From an uncultured Pantoea sp. (GTDB lineage Bacteria; Pseudomonadota; Gammaproteobacteria; Enterobacterales; Enterobacteriaceae): 64,000 bases of DNA. Positions 1 through 11,430 of this stretch are shown piece after piece; the first letter of the stretch is position 1, and each line of letters opens with the position of its first letter. The notes under the pieces were generated by a model. That model worked only from the letters and a program-made list of their open reading frames with translations. It was not told the origin of the DNA and searched no databases. Made by a program: the position numbers and the translations under genes. The stretch is from the NCBI GenBank assembly GCA_913775175.1, contig CAJYKU010000031.1, positions 19,636 to 83,635 on the forward strand, in the 5' to 3' direction.

Positions 1-557
1 GTAAAAGCCCCTATTTTTTTAACGCCGGTCTGTTTAACAGCGGGCGCGATTTAGCGCTGCTTGGCCGTTTCTACGCGCAGGCGCTGGTTGATGGCGGCGT
101 GGATTTTGATCTGCTGTTTGGTCCGGCGTATAAAGGCATTCCGATTGCCACCACGACCGCAGTGGCACTGGCCGATCATCACGAGCGTGATGTGCCTTAC
201 TGCTTTAATCGTAAAGAAGCAAAAGATCACGGAGAGGGTGGCTTGCTGGTCGGCAGTCCACTGCAGGGCAAAGTCATGCTGGTAGACGATGTGATCACGG
301 CTGGCACGGCGATTCGTGAGTCGATGGATATTATCAGTGCACATCATGCAACGCTGGCAGGCGTACTGATTTCGCTTGACCGTCAGGAGCGTGGTCGCGG
401 TGATATTTCAGCAATTCAGGAAGTTGAACGCGATTATCACTGTACCGTGACTGCGATTATTACTCTGAGCGATTTAATTGATTACCTGGCAGAAAAACCA
501 GAGATGGCCGATCATCTGGCAAAAGTACGGGCATATCGCCGCGAGTATGGTATTTAA
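1..557 (+). CDS. pyrE: Orotate phosphoribosyltransferase, 5'-truncated by window edge
   Basis: Transfers the phosphoribosyl group of PRPP to orotate to make OMP in pyrimidine synthesis. The open frame begins at base 3 ([11 protein letters not shown]) and runs to the TAA at 555-557, giving about 184 of the usual 213 residues. Roughly 29 N-terminal residues lie outside the window. The PRPP-binding motif [13 protein letters not shown] and the flexible-loop segment [10 protein letters not shown] are intact. It converges with slmA, the same neighbour as in E. coli. Nothing suggests damage; the truncation is the window boundary. Confidence 0.97.
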   Translation, partial: KSPYFFNAGLFNSGRDLALLGRFYAQALVDGGVDFDLLFGPAYKGIPIATTTAVALADHHERDVPYCFNRKEAKDHGEGGLLVGSPLQGKVMLVDDVITAGTAIRESMDIISAHHATLAGVLISLDRQERGRGDISAIQEVERDYHCTVTAIITLSDLIDYLAEKPEMADHLAKVRAYRREYGI

Positions 558-582
558 TGACTGCCACTCTGTAGCGGCAACA

Positions 583-612
583 GAGAGAGCATGACATATC
601 GTCATACTCTCT
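583..612. terminator. Hairpin between convergent pyrE and slmA
   Basis: An inverted repeat (AGAGAG-C-ATGAC, a five-base loop, GTCAT-A-CTCTCT) sits in the short gap between the two convergent stop codons. It could act as a bidirectional terminator, but neither strand has a convincing U-run after the stem. Confidence 0.5.
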
Positions 613-619
613 CTTGATT

Positions 620-1216
620 TCAGACCAGCTGTGCGGCAATCAGCTGCCAGCGGCTCTCAAAGTCAGCTGTAGGGCTATAGTGAAACTCTGAACGCACAAA
701 GCGTGACAGCAACCCTTCACAAAAAGCCAGCAGCTGGCTGGCCAGCAGAGCTTCGTCGCCCTGAAACCCTGCGCCATCACGCATTTTTTTCTCGCGCATT
801 ACCTGTCGCAGCTGCACTTCAATACGCTCAAACAGCTGATTGATTCGCCCCTGCAGGCGATCCTGTTCAAACATCAGTGCATGACCGGTCAGAATACGTG
901 TCAGCCCCGGATTACGCTCACCAAATCCCAGAATCAGCTGCACAATTAACCGCAGACGCGCAACTGTCTCTTTTTCATCCTTCAGGATCAGATTGATGCG
1001 GGTAATCAGACTGTCTTCAATAAACTCAATCAGGCTGTCAAACATACGCGATTTGCTGGGAAAGTGGCGATATAGTGCCGCTTCTGATACGCCTACACTG
1101 GCTGCCAGCTTGGCGGTAGTGATACGCTGACTGCCATCGCCTGACTCCAGCATCTGCGCCAGCGCCTGCAAAATCTCCTCGCGACGATTCCGTTTCGCGA
1201 CTTTTTTCTCTGCCAT
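620..1216 (-). CDS. slmA: Nucleoid occlusion factor SlmA
   Basis: TetR-family DNA-binding protein that binds sites over the chromosome and blocks FtsZ assembly across the nucleoid. The 198-residue length equals that of E. coli SlmA. The helix-turn-helix lies near residues 27-55 ([20 protein letters not shown]), and the FtsZ-antagonist dimer domain ([18 protein letters not shown]) follows. It lies 111 bp downstream of dut on the same strand, as in the coaBC-dut-slmA arrangement of enterics, and is probably cotranscribed with dut. Confidence 0.97.
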   Translation of the reverse strand: MAEKKVAKRNRREEILQALAQMLESGDGSQRITTAKLAASVGVSEAALYRHFPSKSRMFDSLIEFIEDSLITRINLILKDEKETVARLRLIVQLILGFGERNPGLTRILTGHALMFEQDRLQGRINQLFERIEVQLRQVMREKKMRDGAGFQGDEALLASQLLAFCEGLLSRFVRSEFHYSPTADFESRWQLIAAQLV

Positions 1217-1327
1217 GATGTCCAGAACCCCTGAAACTCATTAAATACAGGCAATACGGGCTTATCAGCTACAGGATGCAGCCTGTAGCCGTAAGCGCTT
1301 ATATGATGCCAGATAGGGAGTAGCGGG

Positions 1328-1783
1328 TTACTGACGGCCAGAGTGACCAAATCCGCCCGCGCCGCGATCGCTGGTATCGAACTCATTCACCAGGTTAAAT
1401 TCAGCCTGCACGACCGGTACAAACACCAGCTGTGCCAGACGATCGCCTGGCTGCAGGGTAAAACTTTCCTGACCGCGATTCCATACCGAGACCATAAGCT
1501 GCCCCTGATAATCGGAGTCAATCAGCCCGACCAGATTGCCGAGTACGATACCGTGCTTATGACCCAGTCCGGAACGCGGCAGGATCACGGCTGCCAGAGC
1601 AGGATCAGCAATATGGATAGCAATGCCGGTAGGCACCAGAGTGGTCATGCCTGGGGTAATTTCCAGCGCATCATCCAGGCAGGCGCGTAAGTCGAGCCCT
1701 GCGGAGCCAGAGGTTGCGTAGGCGGGCAGCGGAAGGTCGCTGCCGACGCGCGCATCGAGGATTTTAACGTCTATTTTTTTCAT
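1328..1783 (-). CDS. dut: dUTP diphosphatase
   Basis: Hydrolyses dUTP to dUMP and pyrophosphate, keeping uracil out of DNA and supplying dUMP for thymidylate synthesis. The start at [10 protein letters not shown] gives the usual 151 residues; a longer upstream frame begins at 1798 but is not needed. Trimeric dUTPase motifs are visible: [10 protein letters not shown] (motif 1), [10 protein letters not shown] (2), [11 protein letters not shown] (3) and the C-terminal flexible motif [10 protein letters not shown] (5). The first 20 bases overlap the end of coaBC, so the two genes are probably translationally coupled. Confidence 0.97.
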   Translation of the reverse strand: MKKIDVKILDARVGSDLPLPAYATSGSAGLDLRACLDDALEITPGMTTLVPTGIAIHIADPALAAVILPRSGLGHKHGIVLGNLVGLIDSDYQGQLMVSVWNRGQESFTLQPGDRLAQLVFVPVVQAEFNLVNEFDTSDRGAGGFGHSGRQ

Positions 1784-2984
1784 CATAACAGCTGACAATC
1801 TCGTCTATTAACTGCTGGCCAAGGAGAAACTTATCGTTGAGCGGTAAGCGTTTTTCTCCCTCCTGCCAGAAAAGGTGAAGTGCATTGGTATCGCTGTTAA
1901 ATCCTTGACCGGCCTGCGCAACATCATTGGCACAGATCAGATCCAGATTTTTCCGCTCGCGTTTTTGCCGTGCGTATTCTTCCACATTCCGGGTTTCAGC
2001 AGCAAATCCCACAACATAAGGACGATGTTCAGTAAGCGCTGCGACTCCGGCGACAATATCCGGATTTTTCACCAACTGCAGGGTGACATTATCATCATCG
2101 CCCTGCTTTTTGATTTTTTCCGTGGCAATGGTAGCGGCACGGTAATCTGCTACAGCGGCGCTGGCGATAAAAATATCCTGCTGGTGGATATGCGACATCA
2201 CTGCCGCCTCCATTTCCAGCGCAGTGGTAACGTCGATACGCGTTACACCTGCTGGCACAGGCAGGGTAACCGGCCCTGAAACCAGCGTGACCTGTGCGCC
2301 TCGTTGTGCAGCAGCTGCAGCGATCGCATAGCCCATTTTGCCTGAGCTGTGATTACTGATATAGCGCACCGGATCCAGCGCTTCACGGGTTGGTCCGGCG
2401 GTGATCATAATATTAAGATGTTGCAAATCGTTGACGGGAGTGGCCCACTCCAGCGCATAAGCAACAATCGCCAGTGGATCGAGCATACGCCCCGGGCCAA
2501 CGTCGCCACAGGCCTGGCTGCCGCTGTCTGGCCCCCAAATCAGTACACCGCGCTGCTGCAGGCGTTGCAGATTCTCCTGCGTCACACTGGCCCGATACAT
2601 CTGCTGATTCATCGCTGGCACAACGGCCAGCGGGGCATCGCTGGCGAGACAGGCGGTGGTTACCAGATCGTTAGCCATACCTGTTGTTATACGTGCAATC
2701 AGGTCGGCAGAGGCTGGCGCCAGCACAATCAAATCAGCCCACTTTGCCAGCTCAATATGCCCCATAGCGGCCTCGGCTGCCGGATCAAGCAGGTCGTCAA
2801 ACACCGGATTACCCGATACCGCCTGCAGGCTGAGCGGGGTGATAAAAGATTTTGCTGCGGCTGTCATCATCACACGCACTTCGGCGCCGCGGTCGCGCAG
2901 ACGCCGAACCAGTTCAGGTGCTTTATAGGCAGCTATACCGCCGCTGACGCCCAGCAGAATTTTTTTCCCGGATAATCCCATCAT
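1764..2984 (-). CDS. coaBC: Bifunctional phosphopantothenoylcysteine decarboxylase/synthetase
   Basis: Carries out two successive steps of coenzyme A synthesis: ligation of cysteine to 4'-phosphopantothenate, then FMN-dependent decarboxylation. The 406 residues match E. coli Dfp. The N-terminal CoaC flavoprotein domain shows [10 protein letters not shown], the PAMNQQMY motif and the catalytic-cysteine segment [13 protein letters not shown]. The CoaB half shows [20 protein letters not shown] and the VKNPDIVAG lysine motif. Two adjacent ATG codons are possible starts (2984 or 2981), and neither has a strong ribosome site. It is divergent from radC. Confidence 0.97.
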   Translation of the reverse strand: MMGLSGKKILLGVSGGIAAYKAPELVRRLRDRGAEVRVMMTAAAKSFITPLSLQAVSGNPVFDDLLDPAAEAAMGHIELAKWADLIVLAPASADLIARITTGMANDLVTTACLASDAPLAVVPAMNQQMYRASVTQENLQRLQQRGVLIWGPDSGSQACGDVGPGRMLDPLAIVAYALEWATPVNDLQHLNIMITAGPTREALDPVRYISNHSSGKMGYAIAAAAAQRGAQVTLVSGPVTLPVPAGVTRIDVTTALEMEAAVMSHIHQQDIFIASAAVADYRAATIATEKIKKQGDDDNVTLQLVKNPDIVAGVAALTEHRPYVVGFAAETRNVEEYARQKRERKNLDLICANDVAQAGQGFNSDTNALHLFWQEGEKRLPLNDKFLLGQQLIDEIVSCYDEKNRR

Positions 2985-3177
2985 GTTATTTGCCTCACCC
3001 AGTGCAGAATGCCGCGCGTAGTGACGCAGCAGATAGATGCAACTTTATCACAAAACCTGCTGACGACCTTTTCACTGCAGATGCCCTTTGCGAGCCGTCT
3101 CCGGAAACAAGTATCACAGGCTGGTATCACCGTGAGCAGAGCAGCATGATAGCGACCAACGAAGAGGGAGTTGCACC

Positions 3178-3834
3178 ATGAAAGACCTGGCACCACGAGA
3201 AAAGCTGGAAAGAGCGGGAGCTGAAGCCCTGAACGATGCCGAGCTGCTGGCAATTTTTTTGCGTACCGGAAGCCGGGGTATGCGTGTCGTCAGTCTGGCG
3301 CAGTATATGCTCAATCAGTTTGGCTCGCTGTATAACATCCTGTCTGCCAGCGCACAGGAGCTTGCGCTTATCAAAGGACTGGGCAGTGCAAAAATCACGC
3401 AGCTACATGCTGTCGCCGAGCTGGGGCGGCGTTTCTTCGCCAGCCAGCTGGCGCGTGAGAATGTGATGGAAAATCCCCAGGTCACGCGTCACTATCTGCA
3501 AAGCGTGCTTGCAGATGAAAAACGTGAGATCTTTATGGCGCTGTTTCTCGATAATCAGCATCGGGTATTACAGGCGCAGAGAATGTTTGCTGGCTCTATT
3601 GCCAGCGTCGAAGTGCACCCGCGCGAAATTGTGCGCGAAGCGTTGCGGCTTAATGCTGCTGCGGTGATTCTGGCGCACAATCATCCCTCCGGGCAGGCGG
3701 AACCGAGCCGGGCCGATCGGGAGATTACGACCAAAATCGCCCGGGCCTGTACCCTGCTGAATATTCGTCTGCTGGACCATCTGGTGATCGGTCATGGCGA
3801 GTTCACCTCGTTTGCTGAACGCGGCTGGCTGTAA
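3178..3834 (+). CDS. radC: RadC family JAB-domain protein
   Basis: Member of the RadC/YicR family. The protein has an N-terminal helix-hairpin-helix-like segment ([21 protein letters not shown], residues ~62-82) and a C-terminal JAB1/MPN-type metalloprotease-like domain with [14 protein letters not shown], the predicted zinc ligands. It has 218 residues, close to E. coli YicR. The historical DNA-repair role of radC is not supported in E. coli and the true function is uncertain. The ATG is preceded by GGGAG. It lies immediately upstream of rpmB, as in other enterics. Confidence 0.93.
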   Translation: MKDLAPREKLERAGAEALNDAELLAIFLRTGSRGMRVVSLAQYMLNQFGSLYNILSASAQELALIKGLGSAKITQLHAVAELGRRFFASQLARENVMENPQVTRHYLQSVLADEKREIFMALFLDNQHRVLQAQRMFAGSIASVEVHPREIVREALRLNAAAVILAHNHPSGQAEPSRADREITTKIARACTLLNIRLLDHLVIGHGEFTSFAERGWL

Positions 3835-3904
3835 TTTTATGCATCAATCGGGCAGAAATGCGGCGTTTTTACCCGATCCAGAGGGATCTTTATCTGTTCG
3901 GGAC

Positions 3905-3933
3905 TTGAGCACTTGCGCTGAGCGGCGTATACT
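3905..3933 (+). promoter_or_regulatory. Sigma-70 promoter for rpmB-rpmG-mutM
   Basis: A -35 box TTGAGC (3905-3910) and -10 box TATACT (3928-3933) are separated by exactly 17 bases, about 140 bases before rpmB. The leader between them and the gene contains GC-rich inverted repeats, consistent with the long leader of ribosomal-protein operons. Confidence 0.75.
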
Positions 3934-4055
3934 ACGCCACCTTTGAGAATCTCGGGTTTGGCGTTTGGGCCAGCTTAGCGGGTTCACATGGAACTCGCCT
4001 GGCGGGCTAAGGCCTGACGAGGCGGCCAAAACCTAGTTTTTAAAGCTCGAGCTGA

Positions 4056-4313
<258 letters not shown>

Positions 4314-4321
4314 GGAACTGA

Positions 4322-4492
<171 letters not shown>

Positions 4493-4509
4493 TTTTGGTG
4501 TTCTTGCGA

Positions 4510-4537
4510 AAAACCCGGCTCAGGCCGGGTTTTTTGT
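4510..4537 (+). terminator. Rho-independent terminator after rpmG
   Basis: The stem AACCCGGC/GCCGGGTT with loop TCAG is followed by a run of T, a classical intrinsic terminator between rpmG and mutM. Confidence 0.9.
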
Positions 4538-4570
4538 TTTTGCGCGATGTCAAAACGTTGAGGAGATGAG

Positions 4571-5380
4571 ATGCCTGAGTTACCAGAGGTAGAAACCAGC
4601 CGACGCGGTATTGAACCCCACCTGGTGGGAGAGACGATTCTGCACGCCATCGTGCGCAATCCGCGCCTGCGCTGGCCAGTTTCCAGCGAAATTCATGCGC
4701 TGAGCGATCAGCCGGTATTAAGCGTACAGCGACGCGCTAAATATCTGCTGCTGGAGCTGCCGCATGGCTGGATCATTATTCATCTCGGCATGTCTGGCAG
4801 CCTGCGCATTCTGCCGGGTGAGCAGCCTGCGGAGAAGCATGACCATGTTGACCTGGTTATGAGCAACGGTAAAGTGCTGCGCTATACCGACCCGCGCCGC
4901 TTTGGTGCCTGGCTCTGGAGCAGCGATCTGGCAGGCAGTAGCGTACTTTCACATCTCGGACCTGAGCCGCTGAGTGATGACTTTACTGGCGCATATCTGC
5001 TGGCCAGGTCTCGCGGCAAGCGCACAGCGATTAAGCAGTGGCTGATGGATAATAAAATCGTGGTAGGCGTAGGCAATATTTACGCCAGCGAGTCGCTGTT
5101 CACTGCCGGTATTTTGCCCGATCGCCCGGCGATGAGTCTGAGCGATGCTGAGGCAATGCTGTTGGTCGATACCATAAAGGCGGTGCTGCTGCGGTCAATA
5201 GAGCAGGGTGGCACCACACTGCGCGATTTTTTGCAGACTGACGGCAAGCCGGGCTATTTTGCCCAGCAGCTACAGGTATATGGTCGTGCAGGTGAGCCGT
5301 GCCGCGCGTGCGGTACACCAATCCTCAGCGGCAGGCATGGGCAGCGCAGTACTTTCTGGTGTCCGCACTGTCAACAATAA
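4571..5380 (+). CDS. mutM: Formamidopyrimidine-DNA glycosylase
   Basis: Excises 8-oxoguanine and formamidopyrimidines from DNA and nicks the strand by beta/delta elimination. The N-terminus [13 protein letters not shown] supplies the catalytic Pro (after Met removal) and Glu. [13 protein letters not shown] contains the conserved helix-two-turn-helix. The C-terminal zinc finger has paired cysteines (CRAC ... CPHC). The length of 269 residues is standard. The gene converges on coaD with only six bases between the stops. Confidence 0.98.
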   Translation: MPELPEVETSRRGIEPHLVGETILHAIVRNPRLRWPVSSEIHALSDQPVLSVQRRAKYLLLELPHGWIIIHLGMSGSLRILPGEQPAEKHDHVDLVMSNGKVLRYTDPRRFGAWLWSSDLAGSSVLSHLGPEPLSDDFTGAYLLARSRGKRTAIKQWLMDNKIVVGVGNIYASESLFTAGILPDRPAMSLSDAEAMLLVDTIKAVLLRSIEQGGTTLRDFLQTDGKPGYFAQQLQVYGRAGEPCRACGTPILSGRHGQRSTFWCPHCQQ

Positions 5381-5386
5381 GCGTTG

Positions 5387-6639
<1,253 letters not shown>

Positions 6640-6642
6640 AGA

Positions 6643-7917
6643 TTAGTGTGCTCGCGGCGGCAGGTAAGGCTCCAGCAGCTGGAGCAGGCGCTGCAGCGCC
6701 CCCTGATTCTGATGCAGTACTTCGACAGCGTGGCGGCCATAGTAGCGGCGGTAATCATCATCCTGTAGCAGATTGGCCACCTCGCGCGCCAGTGCGTCAC
6801 CATCATTAACAGTGATAAGCCCTTCAGCCTGTTGCAATTTTGCGCAAATATCTTTGAAGTTCCAGATATGTGGCCCCATCAGTACCGGAATAGCATGTGC
6901 TGCAGGCTCCAGTGGGTTGTGCCCTCCGCGTTCAACCAGACTACCGCCGACGAAAGCGATATCTGCAATACCATAGAGCAGCATCAGCTCGCCCATGGTG
7001 TCGCCAATAACGACCTGTGTCGAGGTGGGTGGCACCGCACCACTACTGCGCAGCGTGAATGTAAAACCGCGCTTTTGCGTCAGATGGCAGGCATCTTTAA
7101 AACGCTCGGGATGGCGCGGAACCAGAATAAGCAGCAGATTGGGAAACTGCAGCAGCAGCTGACGATGCGCATCCAGAATAATCGCCTCTTCACCGTCGTG
7201 GGTGCTGGTCGCAATCCAGACCGGACGGCGCGAGGCCCACTGGCGGCGCAGCGTAACAGCTCTGGCAGCCAGCTCCGGCGTGACAGAGATATCAAATTTC
7301 AGACTACCGGTGACAGCCAGATGAGAACGCTTTAGCCCAAGGCTCAGAAAACGCTCACCATCCTCAGCGTTCTGCGCGGCAATAAGGGTAATACACTGCA
7401 GCAGGTTACGCATAAATCCACCCAGCTTTTTATAGCCACGGGCTGAGCGTTCAGAAAGACGGGCGTTGGCGATAACCAGCGGAATATTACGCTGGTGTAA
7501 GATGCGAATAATATTGGGCCATAGCTCAGTTTCCATAATGATCACCAGGCGTGGATCAACGGTATCAAGGAAACGATTAATCGCGCCGGGCAGATCATAG
7601 GGCAGGTAGACATGATGAACATCTTTGCCAAAAGCAGACTGCGCACGCTCTGAACCTGTGGGGGTCATGGTGGTGACCGTAATCGGCAGCGCCGGATAGC
7701 GATGGCGTAAAGCGCGTACCAGTGGCACTGCCGCCAGCGTCTCGCCTACCGACACGGAATGCAGCACAATACCATGTGGTTCAACTTTGCCAGCGCAGTA
7801 GCCATACCGCTCTGCCCAGCGTTTGCGATAGGCCGGCGCTTTGCGACCGCGCAGCCACAGGCGCAACCAGATGAATGGCTGAATCAAATAGAGCAGGGCG
7901 GTATACAGAGTCGTCAT
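6643..7917 (-). CDS. waaA: Kdo transferase
   Basis: Transfers two Kdo residues from CMP-Kdo to lipid IVA at the inner face of the cytoplasmic membrane, an essential step of LPS synthesis (GT30). The 424 residues match the enteric enzyme. It has an N-terminal hydrophobic anchor (LYTALLYLIQPFIWLRL), the acceptor-domain segment SVSVGETLAAVPLVRAL, and the C-terminal FVGGSLVERGGHNPLEPAA nucleotide-binding signature. Confidence 0.97.
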   Translation of the reverse strand: MTTLYTALLYLIQPFIWLRLWLRGRKAPAYRKRWAERYGYCAGKVEPHGIVLHSVSVGETLAAVPLVRALRHRYPALPITVTTMTPTGSERAQSAFGKDVHHVYLPYDLPGAINRFLDTVDPRLVIIMETELWPNIIRILHQRNIPLVIANARLSERSARGYKKLGGFMRNLLQCITLIAAQNAEDGERFLSLGLKRSHLAVTGSLKFDISVTPELAARAVTLRRQWASRRPVWIATSTHDGEEAIILDAHRQLLLQFPNLLLILVPRHPERFKDACHLTQKRGFTFTLRSSGAVPPTSTQVVIGDTMGELMLLYGIADIAFVGGSLVERGGHNPLEPAAHAIPVLMGPHIWNFKDICAKLQQAEGLITVNDGDALAREVANLLQDDDYRRYYGRHAVEVLHQNQGALQRLLQLLEPYLPPRAH

Positions 7918-8002
7918 AGTTAGTGTTACGACATATTCGCGTCAAAAAACCGGAGAAAGGCGGCATACTACCAGAAATTTACCGCCTGCTCACATCACTT
8001 CG

Positions 8003-9136
8003 TCAGCGCTGGCTCAGCACATGCTGATAGAGAGAAGTCAGGGCTGTTGCCAGACGCTCTGGTCCGTAGGGCTCAACGCGACGTCGTGCTGCGCAGCCCA
8101 TTGTGTCATCTTCTGATAACGCAGGCACGGCGAGAACCGCCCTGTTCAGGGCAGAAGTGTCCAGTGCATCACAGACGAATCCCTCCTCTCCGTCACGAAC
8201 AAACTCAGCACCACCACAGCCTGTACTGGTTATAATCGCCAGTCCGCACGCCATCGCTTCCAGAACCACATTTGGAAAAGGATCATAGAGTGTGGGTAAC
8301 AGCAGCGCATCTGCAGCGTGATAGAGTGGCTGAACATCCTGCTGCACACCCACAAAGCGCATCCGGTTCAGGCAATTCAGCTGATTCGCAAGCTGCTGAT
8401 AACGCGACAGCTGTTTATCCTGCCCGACAATGATCAGATAGCGATCGCTCTCTGCGACCGCTTCAATAGCTGCCTTTAATCCCTTGCGCTCAAATCCTGA
8501 ACCTACGTAGATCATTACGCTGGCATTCTGAGGCAGATCAAGCTGATGGCGCGCCGCATGACGCAGTTCTGCCGTGGCTGGCTGGAAGCGCTTGCTGTCG
8601 ATAGCATTATGAATAACATGAATTTTGCTGGCATCCAGCGCAAAGTTGCGCAGAATATCCTGCTTTACCATCTCTGAGTTACATATCACAGCTTTAAGTG
8701 ACGCGGCATTAAACATATCCGCTTCTGCCTGCAACACATAACGATGATAAGGGCTCAGGGTGGCGCTCAGACGCTGCCATGGAGAGACAATACGTGCACG
8801 CTGCTCCAGCCAGACCCGATGAACACCGTCGCCAGCACGAAAGATATCGCAGCCTGCGATACGCTCATGACTCTGAACAATATCAAATTGCTGCTGCTCC
8901 CAGCAGGCACGTGCTGCACGCGCAAAGCCGCGTTCGCGTGAAATGCGCCCCAGTTTAGCGGGATTACAGATATGCAGATGCCAGGCTGGATTGGGTGTGC
9001 CCTGCCAGCTGCGGGTAATGATATTCAGATCCAGCTGCTCGCTATCCAGCGCTTCCAGCGCGCGTGAAATAAAGCGCTCGGCGCCACCATCCGGGCGATA
9101 CTTCTGGCGAACAATCGCCAGACGTAATTTATTCAT
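8003..9136 (-). CDS. GT4 LPS core glycosyltransferase, WabG-like
   Basis: GT-B fold retaining glycosyltransferase of 377 residues. The N-terminal domain opens with VRQKYRPDGGAERF. The C-terminal nucleotide-sugar domain has IYVGSGFERKGL and the EX7E-type segment DPFPNVVLEAMACGL. Its start overlaps the end of waaQ by eight bases and waaA follows. In Klebsiella and Serratia the neighbour of waaQ/waaA is wabG, which adds galacturonic acid to heptose II; E. coli has waaG, a glucosyltransferase of the same family. Which sugar is added here cannot be read from the sequence, so no symbol is assigned. Confidence 0.78.
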   Translation of the reverse strand: MNKLRLAIVRQKYRPDGGAERFISRALEALDSEQLDLNIITRSWQGTPNPAWHLHICNPAKLGRISRERGFARAARACWEQQQFDIVQSHERIAGCDIFRAGDGVHRVWLEQRARIVSPWQRLSATLSPYHRYVLQAEADMFNAASLKAVICNSEMVKQDILRNFALDASKIHVIHNAIDSKRFQPATAELRHAARHQLDLPQNASVMIYVGSGFERKGLKAAIEAVAESDRYLIIVGQDKQLSRYQQLANQLNCLNRMRFVGVQQDVQPLYHAADALLLPTLYDPFPNVVLEAMACGLAIITSTGCGGAEFVRDGEEGFVCDALDTSALNRAVLAVPALSEDDTMGCAARRRVEPYGPERLATALTSLYQHVLSQR

Positions 9137-10205
9137 GCAAATAGCTCCTTGCGGCTGTCAGTACCTCGCTGACCGGAATCGCAGAGAGATAGCGCTGCTC
9201 GATGCGGGTATCAATAGAGTCGGGCGCTGGCAGCGGCGCATAATCACCCGCCCAGATCACCCGATTATTATTGCCCCACGGACGCCACTGCTGCAGCTTG
9301 GTTGGGCCAAACAGCGCCAGACAGGGCGTATCCAGTGCTGCTGCCATATGCATTGGCGCTGAGTCCACACCAATAAAGAGTCTGGCGGCATCAATGAGCG
9401 CCGCCAGCTCTGGCAGTGATAGCTGACCCGCCAGGGAGACCACGCGGGTGGTTGTACAGAGAGACTGAATATGCTCGATCATCTTCAGCTCTTTTTTATC
9501 TGGCGCTGCCGTCAGCACCAGAGTATGCCCGTCAGCAGCCAGTGCATCGATAAGCTGCGCGACTTTCTCGTCATCCCAGCATTTAAACTCCCAGCGCGAA
9601 GTCGGTTGCAGCACAATAAACGGACCCGTTATCTGCTGCCGGGCCAGCAGCTCTTCTGTTTTCTGCCGATCTGCGGGACGGAAATGCATTGAGGTGATGG
9701 CGTTGCTGACGTTAATACCAAGAGGCGTAATTGCCTGCATATTCTGCTCAACGGTATGCAGTTGCTGGTGGCGATCGGTGGACACCAGCTGGTTATGAGA
9801 CCAGCGCCACAGCATATTATCCCGTTTGCGGTAGGCAAATCCGATGCGTACTGGCGCAGCAGAGAGGCCGGTAATGAGTGCGCTACGCCACTGATCGGCG
9901 AGATTTATCACCAGATCATAATGGCAGGCACGAACTGCGGCGATCAACGCCATTTCATGACGGAGTTTTTGCCAGCCACCCTCTTTTTTCCAGTTGCGAT
10001 CGATAATATGCAACTGGCGGATAGCAGGATGCGCCTCCAGCATTGGCCGCGTCTCTTTGTAAAGCAGTACATCGATATATGCATGCGGATACTGTAGGCG
10101 CAGCGCGTTAATCACCGGAGTGGTCAGCAACATATCGCCATGATGACGCAGTTTAATCAGCAAAATAGATTGTGGTGCGAATCGGGCTGGAATCGGGCTT
10201 GCCAT
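9129..10205 (-). CDS. waaQ: LPS heptosyltransferase III
   Basis: GT9 heptosyltransferase of 358 residues that is expected to add the side-branch heptose III to heptose II of the inner core. The N-terminus ILLIKLRHHGDMLLTTPVINAL is the family signature of WaaQ (HHGDMLLTTP). The C-terminal domain contains FIGVDSAPMHMAAAL and LFGPT, the ADP-heptose binding region. It is first in a tightly packed operon waaQ-(wabG-like)-waaA-waaE-coaD reading on the minus strand. Confidence 0.9.
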   Translation of the reverse strand: MASPIPARFAPQSILLIKLRHHGDMLLTTPVINALRLQYPHAYIDVLLYKETRPMLEAHPAIRQLHIIDRNWKKEGGWQKLRHEMALIAAVRACHYDLVINLADQWRSALITGLSAAPVRIGFAYRKRDNMLWRWSHNQLVSTDRHQQLHTVEQNMQAITPLGINVSNAITSMHFRPADRQKTEELLARQQITGPFIVLQPTSRWEFKCWDDEKVAQLIDALAADGHTLVLTAAPDKKELKMIEHIQSLCTTTRVVSLAGQLSLPELAALIDAARLFIGVDSAPMHMAAALDTPCLALFGPTKLQQWRPWGNNNRVIWAGDYAPLPAPDSIDTRIEQRYLSAIPVSEVLTAARSYLHE

Positions 10206-10277
10206 ACTTATTGATCTCAGGATTCAGTGAGCCGATTGTAGGGCAAACCCGTTAGGGGTTAAAGCAAGCAGTGGTGC

Positions 10278-11267
10278 TTATTTCTGACGCCAGCGATAAA
10301 TACGGCTCAGCCAGAGTAGCAGTTGATAGCGTTGCTGCAGACCACGGGCGTTACGCAGCATACGTTTATGGGTTTGCGTAGCAAACAACTCGGCAATCAT
10401 TGTCTGCTTTGCTTCTGCTTCGGGTTCGCGCCGGATAGAGTGGCAAACGCTGAGCGCTTCATGGGTGATTTGATAATGGAATACCGGATAGATTCTGATG
10501 CGATCGCGATATTGCTGATTCAGCGCCTCCAGCATTTGCGCTATTTTCAGATAGTGACGCTGATACTCCACATTGCGCTGCCCGGTGCGTTTGCGGTTGC
10601 TGATTGATGCATCATGCATGTAGTAACGGTAAAGCATACGGTCGGTATAGCGTACCCGCTCTGCATTGAACATAAATTCAGTGGTCCAGGGAATATCCTG
10701 GTGATGCAAGCCCGGTTCAAACAGCAGATTACAGCGTTCAATCAGCGCGCGACGATAGATCCCCAGCCAGACCACATGCATATAGCGGTGCGTTTTCAGC
10801 GCACTGTTGAGCCACTCAGGACCGCTCATCACCTGAGTGCTGGTCAGCCGGTCATGCGGTATCAGCGGTTTAGTTCGCTGGCTCGCCTTGAAATACCACT
10901 CGGCGTTGCATTGCGCGGCATCCAGCTGATCGCGCTCTGCCATCTCCACCAGTGTTTGGTACATATCCGGCGACATGGTGTCATCGGCGTCCGGAAAACT
11001 GACATATTTACCGCATGCGACAGCCAGCCCGGCGTTGCGTGCCCGTGAAACCCCCCCGTTTGCCTGATGAATAACCCGGATATGTGGATATTGAGCGGCG
11101 TAAGCATCAGCCCGCTCCCCGGAGCCATCGACAGAGCCATCATCCACAATGATGATTTCCAGATCGGTTAGCGTCTGAGCTAGCAAGGATTGAATAAAGC
11201 TCTCAAACATTGCACCCGCGTTATACATTGGCGTAATTATTGAGAGCAGAGGATTAGATGCAGGCAT
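10278..11267 (-). CDS. waaH: GT2 glycosyltransferase WaaH/YibD-like
   Basis: Family-2 glycosyltransferase of 329 residues. ITPMYNAGAMFESFIQSLLAQ and EIIIVDDGSVDGSG open the GT-A fold, and FPDADDTMSPDMY holds the DxD motif. The central WLGIYRRALIE and GLHHQDIPWTTEFMFNA segments closely resemble E. coli YibD (WaaH), which adds glucuronic acid to heptose III under phosphate limitation. In E. coli waaH is next to tdh; here two genes separate it from tdh. Specificity is inferred from family resemblance. Confidence 0.75.
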   Translation of the reverse strand: MPASNPLLSIITPMYNAGAMFESFIQSLLAQTLTDLEIIIVDDGSVDGSGERADAYAAQYPHIRVIHQANGGVSRARNAGLAVACGKYVSFPDADDTMSPDMYQTLVEMAERDQLDAAQCNAEWYFKASQRTKPLIPHDRLTSTQVMSGPEWLNSALKTHRYMHVVWLGIYRRALIERCNLLFEPGLHHQDIPWTTEFMFNAERVRYTDRMLYRYYMHDASISNRKRTGQRNVEYQRHYLKIAQMLEALNQQYRDRIRIYPVFHYQITHEALSVCHSIRREPEAEAKQTMIAELFATQTHKRMLRNARGLQQRYQLLLWLSRIYRWRQK

Positions 11268-11430
11268 AATAATGTATAAAAAACTCAGGATGTGAAAAAG
11301 CCTGCAGCGATGTCAGGCGTTTGTATGTCTCTACTTTATAAGCAAGCGAATCAGGCCACTGTTTCAAAAGATAATTTATTTTTTTCTGACCGTATCAATT
11401 TGTATAGTAGTATCAGAACTGAATAGTAAC

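Noticed and set aside
1875..2975. Long antisense open frames opposite coaBC
   Set aside because: They mirror the codon structure of coaBC, which has strong family motifs throughout; no ribosome site or family resemblance.
3840..3880. Terminator after radC (ATCGGG ... CCCGAT)
   Set aside because: The arms are short, the loop is about 20 bases and no U-run follows, so I could not support it as a feature.
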